NCBI RefSeq assembly: GCF_025061645.1
Contig: NZ_JANYMP010000040.1
Coordinates: 19,697-83,696, forward strand
Source: Umezawaea endophytica
GTDB lineage: Bacteria; Actinomycetota; Actinomycetes; Mycobacteriales; Pseudonocardiaceae
DNA length: 64,000 bases
Reading direction: 5' to 3'
The notes below the pieces were generated by a model. That model searched no databases and was not told where the DNA came from. It saw only the letters and a list, made by a program, of their open reading frames with translations. Below are positions 28,122 to 35,553 of this stretch, in pieces. Made by a program: the position numbers and the translations under genes. How positions within the stretch are numbered: position 1 is the first letter of the stretch; each line of letters starts with the position of its first letter.

Positions 28122-29422
28122 GACGTCGGGAGGAGTCGGGAGCGGCCCGGCTGCACCAGAGCCCTGGTGAGCAGTGCGCCGGTGAGGCCGACCAGTCCGG
28201 CGGCGATGAACGCGACCGGGTAGCCGTGGGTGGTGACCACCGCGCCCGCGACGCCGACGCCGAGCACACCGCCGAGCGCCTTCGCGCTGTAGAGGAGGCC
28301 GAAGTTCTGCAAGCCGCTCTCCTCGCCGAAGTACTCGCGGACCAGCGCCACCAGCAGCGTGTAGCAGCAGCCCGTGCCCAGCCCGGCGAGGCAGGCGCCC
28401 AGCAGCAGCGCGGCCGGGCGGTCGTGGGTGCCCGCCCACAGCAGGAGGAACTGGGCGGCGCTGCCGGTGAGCAGCGACAGGTACCAGGTGCGGCGTCGGC
28501 CCAGCCGGTCGGAGATCCGGCCGACCAGTACCCGGCCGCCGCCCGTGCACGCGGCGAGCGCGCTGAGCGCCACCGCGGCCCACAGCGGGTCGGTGCCGCT
28601 GAACGTGGCCAGGAAGGCCAGGTCGAACAGCGACACGGCCGCCGCGAGCGCCACCGCCAGGAACATCGGCGCGACCGCCCCGCTGCGCAGGGCTTCGGCG
28701 GGCAGGTACTGGCGGACCGCCGACTGGTTGCGCCGCCGGGCCTTGTCCAGCGCCCACGCGCGCGGCTCGACGTGCGCGGGCCACCAGTGCTTCGGCGGGT
28801 CCTCCAGCGCGATGCCCGCGCCGACGATCACGGCGAGCACGACGATCGCCGCGGCGTCGAGGAACAGGGTCTTGGTGCCCGTGTTCAGCACGAGACCCGC
28901 CAGCAGCACGAACGGGACGCAGCCGTAGGCGAACGCTCCGCTGACGACGCCGACCCCGGACGTCACGCGCTCGGGGAACCAGCGGACCACCGTGCCCACG
29001 CAGGCCGCGTAGACCAGACCGGCGCCGACGCCGCCGAGCAGCGAGTAGCCCAGGTAGATGGTGACCAGGCTCGTGGCGTGGGCGAGGGTCGTGAGACCGA
29101 TCCCGCACAGCACCCCGCCGACGACCACCGCCAGCGCCGGGGGCAGGTGGCCCCGGTCGCGCAGCCACGCGGCGGGGAACGCCGTGCCCGCCTGGCAGAC
29201 GGTCCACAACGCCAGCGCCCAGACCACGTCGGTCAGCCGGTGGCGCTCCACGAGCACCGGGACCACCGCGCCGAACCCGTACTGCTGGATCCCGGCGGCG
29301 AACATCGCCGCCCAGGCGGACCACAACATCCAGTTCCTCGACCGGCCCAGCAGCTCCCGGTCCGACTCGCCAACGCGGTACCGCCTGCCGTAGACGTCCC
29401 GCATCTCCTGTGGTTCGGGCAC
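28118..29422 (-). CDS. MFS transporter of the oxalate/formate antiporter (OFA) family
   Basis: 434 residues from a GTG; an ATG six codons later is possible. Twelve membrane helices. The N-terminal half has GFGAVVPVLVERHRLTDVVW and a long glycine-rich helix GYSLLGGVGAGLVYAACVGT. The C-terminal half has LVGRISDRLGRRRTWYL and ESGLQNFGLLYSAKALGG, which resembles the NFGLLY-AKG signature of OxlT-like carriers. It probably exchanges oxalate for formate or imports oxalate. It heads a unit with the small protein and fdhD. An operator-like site lies 26 bases upstream, in the promoter region shared with the MoeA-like gene. Confidence 0.88.
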   Translation of the reverse strand: MPEPQEMRDVYGRRYRVGESDRELLGRSRNWMLWSAWAAMFAAGIQQYGFGAVVPVLVERHRLTDVVWALALWTVCQAGTAFPAAWLRDRGHLPPALAVVVGGVLCGIGLTTLAHATSLVTIYLGYSLLGGVGAGLVYAACVGTVVRWFPERVTSGVGVVSGAFAYGCVPFVLLAGLVLNTGTKTLFLDAAAIVVLAVIVGAGIALEDPPKHWWPAHVEPRAWALDKARRRNQSAVRQYLPAEALRSGAVAPMFLAVALAAAVSLFDLAFLATFSGTDPLWAAVALSALAACTGGGRVLVGRISDRLGRRRTWYLSLLTGSAAQFLLLWAGTHDRPAALLLGACLAGLGTGCCYTLLVALVREYFGEESGLQNFGLLYSAKALGGVLGVGVAGAVVTTHGYPVAFIAAGLVGLTGALLTRALVQPGRSRLLPTS

Positions 29423-29447
29423 ACTCCCACCCCACTTACATTGGAGA

Positions 29448-29464
29448 TCGTATACAGTATTAAG
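29448..29464. promoter_or_regulatory. Candidate GntR operator between the oxalate carrier and the MoeA-like gene
   Basis: GTATAC-A-GTATTA at 29450-29462 in the divergent promoter region. It shares ATACAGTAT and the flanking AAGTAACC/GAATAACC context with the site at 14593. It would link carrier, fdhD and the MoeA-like gene to the same regulon. Confidence 0.5.
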
Positions 29465-29517
29465 TAACCTCTTTTATAACACCGCCCGTGCCGGATGTCC
29501 ACGTCGGGAGCGCTCTC

Positions 29518-30804
29518 ATGACCACTTGGCCAGCAGCCCGACAAGCGGCCCGCGACGCCGCGAAGCCCCTGGAAGCGGTGGAGGTCCCACTGGCGGACGC
29601 CCTGGGCGCCGCGCTCGCCGAACCACTCATGGCCCACACCCCCATGCCCGCCTTCGACACGGCGGCGATGGACGGCTACGCCGTCGCGGGCCCGCCGCCG
29701 TGGACGCTGGTCGGGGAGGTGCGGGCGGGTGGGCTTGTGGTGGTTCGTCGGGGGGATGGGGGTGGTGGGGTGGGTTGGGCCGGGGTGGGTTGGGCTGCGG
29801 GAGACCTGGGTCGGGGAGGTGGGGGTGCGGGAGATCTCGGCCGGGGAGGCGGGGATGCGGGAGACCAAGGTCCGGGAGGCGGGGCCACTGGAGACCAAGG
29901 TCCGGGAGGCGGGACCACTAGAGACCAAGAATCAGGAGGCTGGGGCGCGGACCGCCAAGGCCTAGGAAGCGGGAGCGCAGGAGACCAAGGCCGGGGAGAC
30001 GGAGACGCAGGAGAACAAGGCTTGGGAAGCGGGGGCGCGGGACATCGAGATGCGGGAGAGGCAAGCGTGGGAGACCGGGCCAAGCGAGGCCTGAGCGCGG
30101 ACGACTGGAAAATTCCGGTGGTCGATCGTGCCGTCCGGTCGTGCGATGCGCTGGTGGGCGAGGGCGAGCGAGGGGCGGACGGGGCCTCGGGAGCGCCTAC
30201 CGGGTGCCGCGAAAGCGAGAGCTACGCGGGACTCCGCACGACCTCCAGCAGTCCCGAGCCAGCCTCCAGCAACTTCAGGTCACCCTCTGACAACTCTCAG
30301 CCGGCCTCCTGTGATTACGAACCGACCCCCACCGGTTCCGCGCCCGACCTTCACAGCCCCGAACCGACCCCCACCGACCCCGCGCCAGGCCCTAGCAGTT
30401 CCCCACCAACCGACCTGCGGGCCGACGTGCGGGTCGCCGGGGTCGCGTGCAGGCCGGGGCATCCGCAACTGCTGGCCGTCTTCCCGGACGGGCGGTGCGT
30501 GGTGGGGCTGCCGGGGAACCCGTTCGCGGCGCTCGGAGCGTGCGTCACGCTGGTGGAACCGCTGGTAGGAGCCCTGGCGGGACGGCTCGTGAAGCCCGCG
30601 GTCACGGTGGAGCTGCGGGGGGCCGTGGTCGCGCACCCGCGGGACACCCGGCTGGTTCCGGTCGTCCTGTCCGGTTCGACCGCCGCACCGGTCGGTCATG
30701 ACCGACCGGGCACGCTGTGGGGCGCCGCGCTGGCCGACGCGCTCGCCGTCGTGCCTCCGGGCTGGTCCGGTAGCCCGGTCGAGGTATTGCACCTGTCCGG
30801 CTAG
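29518..30804 (+). CDS. MoeA-like molybdenum cofactor protein with the catalytic centre replaced by low-complexity repeats
   Basis: 428 residues; ATG with GGGAG seven bases upstream. Residues 1-72 match the start of MoeA (VEVPLADALGAALAEPLMAH, PAFDTAAMDGYAVAG). Residues from about 301 match the end of its catalytic domain and domain IV (RPGHPQLLAVF, VVGLPGNPFAALGACVTLVE). The roughly 170 residues that should lie between, with the TGDEL and GGVSVGxxD motifs that bind molybdopterin and molybdate, are missing. In their place are about ten 10-residue repeats of the AGDQGPGGGA type and a Ser/Pro-rich linker. Molybdenum insertion seems impossible with this chain alone. It may be a decayed gene that stayed open, or a partner protein. 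Confidence 0.75.
   Translation: MTTWPAARQAARDAAKPLEAVEVPLADALGAALAEPLMAHTPMPAFDTAAMDGYAVAGPPPWTLVGEVRAGGLVVVRRGDGGGGVGWAGVGWAAGDLGRGGGGAGDLGRGGGDAGDQGPGGGATGDQGPGGGTTRDQESGGWGADRQGLGSGSAGDQGRGDGDAGEQGLGSGGAGHRDAGEASVGDRAKRGLSADDWKIPVVDRAVRSCDALVGEGERGADGASGAPTGCRESESYAGLRTTSSSPEPASSNFRSPSDNSQPASCDYEPTPTGSAPDLHSPEPTPTDPAPGPSSSPPTDLRADVRVAGVACRPGHPQLLAVFPDGRCVVGLPGNPFAALGACVTLVEPLVGALAGRLVKPAVTVELRGAVVAHPRDTRLVPVVLSGSTAAPVGHDRPGTLWGAALADALAVVPPGWSGSPVEVLHLSG
29797..30090 (+). repeat. 30-bp tandem repeat inside the MoeA-like gene
   Basis: About ten copies in exact 30-base register (starts 29797, 29827, 29857 and so on to 30067), consensus GCGGGAGACCAAGGTCCGGG followed by AGGC and six variable bases. 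Copies near the middle are most alike and the edges are degenerate. The period is a multiple of three, so the frame stays open. Purine-rich on the coding strand. Confidence 0.88.
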
Positions 30805-30886
30805 TGGAAACGACCGCCTGTGAAGGCGTGTGGCGCACTAGGATCGTAGGTTCAGACCACGCGACCCCGAGGTGAGCAGCACACCC

Positions 30887-32671
30887 ATGTCCCACACCTT
30901 CGGTGTCGACCTGCGCGGGATGATCGACCTCCTGAGCCACCACCTGTACAGCAGCCCTCGCGTCTACGTGCGGGAACTGCTGCAAAACGCGGTCGACGCC
31001 ATCACCGCGCGCCGCGCTCTGGACCCGGACGCCCCCGCCGAGGTGCGCATCGAGCCCATCGAGACGGCGGGCGGTGTGCTGCGCGTCACGGACACGGGCA
31101 TCGGTCTGTCCGAGGGCGAGGTGCACGACCTCCTGTCGACCCTGGGGAGGACGTCCAAACGAGACGACCTGGGGTTCGCGCGGCAGGGTTTCCTCGGCCA
31201 GTTCGGGGTCGGCATGCTGTCGGCGTTCCTGGTCGCCGAGGAGATCAGGTTGACCACTCGGTCAGCGGGTGGCGGCCCGGCCGTGCGGTGGACGGCCGAC
31301 GCGTCGGGCAACTACCGGGTCGAGGTCGACGACGGCGCGCACGACGCCGTCGGCACGACGATCGAGCTGGTGCCGAACCGCGACGCGGAGCACTGGCTGA
31401 CGACGGACATGGTGCGCGCCCTGGTGACCGAGTACGGCGACCTGCTGCCGGTCGCGGTGCACGTCGCGGGTGAGGTCGCGACGACCGGGGAGCTGCCGTG
31501 GGGGCGCCGGTCGGAGGAGACCGGTTCGGACCTGACCGAGCGGATGGCCGACTACGGCGAGGAGCTGTTCGGGTTCCGGCCGTTCGACGCGATCCCGATC
31601 GAGGTGCCGACGGTCGGGCTGTCCGGGGTCGCGTTCGTGCTGCCCGAGGGCGTGCACCCCGGCACGCGCCAGTCGCACCGGGTGTACCTGAAGCGGATGC
31701 TGGTCGGGGACGGCGTCGAGGGGCTGCTGCCGGACTGGGCGTACTTCGTGCGCTGCGTGGTCGACTCGTCGGCGCTGCGGCCGACCGCGAGCCGCGAATC
31801 CCTGTACCAGGACGAAACGCTGCTGGCCGTGCGCGACGAACTGGGCAAGCAGGTGCGGGACTGGTTGGTGCGCCTGGACGCGACCGACCCGGACCGCACG
31901 TCGCAACTCCTGTCCGCGCACCACCTCGGCATCAAGTCGCTGGCGCGGGCGGACGACGAGATGCTGCGCCTCGTCGAGCGCTGGCTGCCGTTCGAGACGA
32001 CCGAGGGCGCGGTGCCGCTGCGGCAGTTCCGCCGGATGCACGGCACCGTGCTGTACGTGCCGAACGTGGACGAGTTCCGCCAGCTCGCGCCGGTCGCGCA
32101 GGCGCAGGGCATCGGGCTGCTCAACGCGGGGTACGCCTACGACGTGGAGATCCTGGACCGGCTGGTGGCGCTGGACGGCGCGGTCGCCGCGCGCCAGGTC
32201 GCGCCAGGTGAGCTGCTGGCCGCGCTGGACCACCCGGAGCCGCTGTTCGACTCGGAGCTGAAGTCGCGGCTGGCCGAGGCCCGCGGCGTGCTGGACCGCC
32301 ACGACTGCGAGGCCGTGACGCGCGACTTCGACCCCGTGTCGCTGCCCGCGCTGCTCATCTCCACTGTGGACGGTCAGCGCAAGCGCGACACCGAGGAGAT
32401 CTCCGGTGAGGCGGACCCGCTGTGGGCGGAGCTGCTCGGCGAGCTGGTGGGGGACGCGCCGACGGCGAGCCAGCAGTTGGTCCTCAACTGCCGCAACCCG
32501 TTGGTGCGCAGGCTGGCCGCGCTGTCCGACCCCGCGCTGGTCGCGCTGACGGTCGAGTCGCTGTACGTGCACGCGCTGCTGCAAGCGCGACGCCCGATGC
32601 GGCCCAAGGACACCGCGGCGCTGAACCGTTCGTTCCTGGAGTTGCTCAACCGGGCCGTGGGGGACCGATGA
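30887..32671 (+). CDS. HSP90 family ATPase (HtpG homologue)
   Basis: 594 residues from the ATG (MSHTFGVDLRGMIDLL) with GAGGTGAG ten bases upstream; a GTG five codons earlier is less likely. The GHKL ATPase motifs are intact: RELLQNAVDAITAR (residues about 30-43), DTGIGLSEGEV (about 79-89) and QGFLGQFGVGMLSAF (about 110-124). The middle domain follows with LPDWAYFVRCVVDSSALRPTASRE, including the conserved arginine region. The C-terminal dimerisation part is shorter than in E. coli HtpG (624 residues). It is coupled by ATGA to a TPR protein gene, so it probably works as a dedicated chaperone pair and is not the housekeeping HtpG. Confidence 0.93.
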   Translation: MSHTFGVDLRGMIDLLSHHLYSSPRVYVRELLQNAVDAITARRALDPDAPAEVRIEPIETAGGVLRVTDTGIGLSEGEVHDLLSTLGRTSKRDDLGFARQGFLGQFGVGMLSAFLVAEEIRLTTRSAGGGPAVRWTADASGNYRVEVDDGAHDAVGTTIELVPNRDAEHWLTTDMVRALVTEYGDLLPVAVHVAGEVATTGELPWGRRSEETGSDLTERMADYGEELFGFRPFDAIPIEVPTVGLSGVAFVLPEGVHPGTRQSHRVYLKRMLVGDGVEGLLPDWAYFVRCVVDSSALRPTASRESLYQDETLLAVRDELGKQVRDWLVRLDATDPDRTSQLLSAHHLGIKSLARADDEMLRLVERWLPFETTEGAVPLRQFRRMHGTVLYVPNVDEFRQLAPVAQAQGIGLLNAGYAYDVEILDRLVALDGAVAARQVAPGELLAALDHPEPLFDSELKSRLAEARGVLDRHDCEAVTRDFDPVSLPALLISTVDGQRKRDTEEISGEADPLWAELLGELVGDAPTASQQLVLNCRNPLVRRLAALSDPALVALTVESLYVHALLQARRPMRPKDTAALNRSFLELLNRAVGDR

Positions 32672-35475
32672 CCGACAAGCTGGCCGCCGAGGAGCAGTTC
32701 ACCGAGGCCTACCACCTGCCGCCGGGCATGCAGCGGCACGAGGCGCTCGAACAGGCGGCACGGGTCGCGGACGCGGCGGACCACCAGCAGTTGGCGGTGT
32801 CGTGCCGGGTCGCGCTGATCCGCTCCTGCTACGACCTCGGCCGCTACGACCTGATGCTGGCGCCGTTCGCCTGGTGCACCGCCGCGGAGAAGCGCGGGCC
32901 GGAGGACTTCGGCCGCTGGGAGTCGCACACGTTCGACTGGTGCCACAAGTGGATCGCGAACGGGCTGCGCCGCGACCCCCGGTTCAGCCTGGCCCAGCTC
33001 AACGCCGTGGTCGACCAGTTCGCGGACCGCTACCGCAAGCACGGCTTCTCGCAGCAGCCGGTGCACGGCGTGCGGGCGACGCTGGCGCTGCACGTCGGCG
33101 ACGACGCGGCGTACCGCGAGCACCTGACGAAGTTCCTCGCGCTCGACCGCGGTCCGATGAGCGACTGCGAGGCGTGCGTCGTCGAGGACCAGGCCACCCA
33201 CCTGAGCAGGCTGGGCAGGCACGCGGAGGCCGTGGCGCTCGCGGAACCCGTGCTGCGCCAGGACACCACGTGCTCGACGCAGCCGCAGGGCATCCTCACG
33301 GCGCTGCTGCCCGCGTTCATCGCGCTGGGCGACCACGAGCGGGCGAGCAACGCGCACCTGGTGGCGTGCAGGCTGATCAAGGACGACAAGCTCGCGAACT
33401 ACCTCAACACGCACCTCGAGTTCTGCGCCACGGCGGGGCACGTCGCGCGCGGCGTGGACCTGCTCTCCGGGAACCTCCACCGCGTCCACCACTCCCCCAG
33501 CCCGGCCGAGGCGATGGACTTCGCCGCCGCCGCGGCGCTGCTGCTCAGCCGGGTCCCCGCGCACGTCGAGTTCGAGGTGCCGCAGGCGGACGGCGTCACC
33601 ACGCGCACCCTCGACGCGGCGGAACTCCGCGCGGAGCTGGAGGAGTCCGCGCTCGCGTTGGCCAAGCGCTTCGACGAGCGCAACGGCACGAGCGCGGTCG
33701 GCGACGGGGTGCGCGAAACGCTGCTGCGCCCGGACACCGAGCACGTGCCGCTGGCCGTTCCCGTCCTCACGCCCGCCGACGTCGTGGAGGAACCGGACGG
33801 GCTCGACCTCGCGTCGGACCCGGTCGAACTGGCGGAACGCGCCAACACCGCGTTCGACGCGGGCGACTTCGTCACCGGCAGCAGGCTGCTGCGGTCGCTG
33901 CCCGCGGACATGGACGCGCTGCTGCCGGACGCGCTCGCCGCGCAGCTCATGGCGAAGCGCTTGACCGCCGGTGCGTCCCGCATCCCGCGCGAGCAACTGC
34001 TGGCCGGGTTCGCCGACGTCGTCGACCAGCTCGCCGACGCGGGCGAGGCCGACCTGGCCAACCGCTACCGGGCCAGGCTCTCGGTGTGGCGGCTGCCGGA
34101 GGACGGACTGGAGGCGAGCACCGCCGTGGCCCAGGAGTGCCTGGCCGAGGCCGACGTCAACGGCACGCCGATCACCGCCGTCCTGGCGCGGCTCGTGCTG
34201 GCCGAACTGCTCGACCACGCGCACGAGCACGAGCCCGCCGCGTTCCTGATCGCCGAGGCGCGCGCCCAGGCCGAGGCGGAGGCGCCGAAGCTCGTGGCCA
34301 GGGTGCGGGTCGACCACGCCGAACACCTGGCCCGCCGCCAGGACCTGACCGGAGCGCTCGTCGCGGTCGGCGAGGTGCTGGCCGACGAGCTGCCGGAGAG
34401 CGTGCGGTTCGACGGGCTGAGGATCAAGCTGCGCCTGGAAACCGTGCTGGGGCAGGGCGAACCCGCCATGCGCACCGCGGAAACCCTGGTGGCTAGGGCA
34501 TCCCGGTATCCGGGCCGGTGGCGGGCGGAGGCGCAGCGGCTGCGGGCGATCACCGTCGAGGAGCTGGGCCTGGAGGCCACCCACCTCGGTGAGCTGCGCG
34601 AAGCCGTGGCCGCGTGCCGCGAGTTCGGCGGCGAGGCGCACACCGCGCAGGCGTGCTACTCGCTCAGCGGCGGCTACCTCAAGACCGGCAGGCTGGTCGA
34701 GGCGGCGGAGACGCTGGAGGAGGCGCTGCGGCTCGTCCAGTCCGCGGGCGTCGAGGCCGAGCTGGGTCTCCAGGTGCGGTTCCGGCTGGGCCAGACGTGC
34801 GCGCAGCTCGGCGAGAACCAGGCCGCGCTGCGCCACCTGACGATCTCGCTGGAGCACATCGGCCCCGACGAGCACTGGCAGCGCGCGGTCGCGCTGGACG
34901 CGCTCGCCAACGCCCGCCGCAGGCTCGACCAGCTCGTCGAGTCGTCGCACACCTACGCCGAGGCGGCGCGGTTCTGGACGCTGATCGACCAGCCCGGCGA
35001 AGCCGCCGGGTCCTGGGTCGAAGCGGCGAACGTCCTGCCCGCCGGCCAGTCCACCGAGGGCCTGGCCGCCCTCGCCCAGGCGGAGCACCTGCTGCCGGGG
35101 ATCGACGACGTCGGGGGCCGCACCCACATCGCCGCCAGGATCGCCGCGATCCGGGCGTTCCTGCACGCGCAGGCGGGCGAGTACGACCTGGCGATCGAGC
35201 AGAACGCGCTGGCCGAACAGGCGGCGATCGACCTGGAGGACGCGGGCTGGCAGGCGTTCCTCGTCGCGCGGGGCGGCCGGTTCCGCCTGCGCGCGGGCGA
35301 CGCGCCCGCCGCCGAGACGGCCGCCCGCCGGGCCGCCGAGCTGATCGGCGACGAGACGCCGACCGAGGTCGTGGCCGAGGTGGTGTCGGTGCTGGAGGAC
35401 GCGTTGGCGGAACTCGACCGGCCGACGGGAACCGATCCGCTCGTGCGGGCGTTGACGGCTCGGCTGGACGGCTGA
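32668..35475 (+). CDS. Large TPR protein coupled to the HSP90 homologue
   Basis: 935 residues; ATG overlapping the HSP90 stop by four bases. It is a helical-repeat protein throughout. An N-terminal unit (about 1-300) has repeats such as LSRLGRHAEAVALAEPVLRQ and a CxxC in MSDCEACVVEDQ. A second set lies at about 590-900 with GYLKTGRLVEAAETLEEALRL and LGENQAALRHLTISLEHIG. No enzyme motif, signal peptide or membrane span is seen. Eukaryotic HSP90 often binds TPR co-chaperones, so this may be a co-chaperone or client adaptor. A NACHT gene follows 78 bases later. Confidence 0.85.
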   Translation: MTDKLAAEEQFTEAYHLPPGMQRHEALEQAARVADAADHQQLAVSCRVALIRSCYDLGRYDLMLAPFAWCTAAEKRGPEDFGRWESHTFDWCHKWIANGLRRDPRFSLAQLNAVVDQFADRYRKHGFSQQPVHGVRATLALHVGDDAAYREHLTKFLALDRGPMSDCEACVVEDQATHLSRLGRHAEAVALAEPVLRQDTTCSTQPQGILTALLPAFIALGDHERASNAHLVACRLIKDDKLANYLNTHLEFCATAGHVARGVDLLSGNLHRVHHSPSPAEAMDFAAAAALLLSRVPAHVEFEVPQADGVTTRTLDAAELRAELEESALALAKRFDERNGTSAVGDGVRETLLRPDTEHVPLAVPVLTPADVVEEPDGLDLASDPVELAERANTAFDAGDFVTGSRLLRSLPADMDALLPDALAAQLMAKRLTAGASRIPREQLLAGFADVVDQLADAGEADLANRYRARLSVWRLPEDGLEASTAVAQECLAEADVNGTPITAVLARLVLAELLDHAHEHEPAAFLIAEARAQAEAEAPKLVARVRVDHAEHLARRQDLTGALVAVGEVLADELPESVRFDGLRIKLRLETVLGQGEPAMRTAETLVARASRYPGRWRAEAQRLRAITVEELGLEATHLGELREAVAACREFGGEAHTAQACYSLSGGYLKTGRLVEAAETLEEALRLVQSAGVEAELGLQVRFRLGQTCAQLGENQAALRHLTISLEHIGPDEHWQRAVALDALANARRRLDQLVESSHTYAEAARFWTLIDQPGEAAGSWVEAANVLPAGQSTEGLAALAQAEHLLPGIDDVGGRTHIAARIAAIRAFLHAQAGEYDLAIEQNALAEQAAIDLEDAGWQAFLVARGGRFRLRAGDAPAAETAARRAAELIGDETPTEVVAEVVSVLEDALAELDRPTGTDPLVRALTARLDG

Positions 35476-35553
35476 CGGAGCCCGTCCTGGGCTAACGAAG
35501 CCCGCACGGCCCGCGACTGTGACCTTGGAGGTCCGCCGACCCGAGGGAGCGCG

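Noticed and set aside
29797..30090. Collagen-like or PE_PGRS-type gene of its own
   Set aside because: The repeats are in frame with MoeA-like sequence on both sides and have no separate start or stop, so they are part of that gene.
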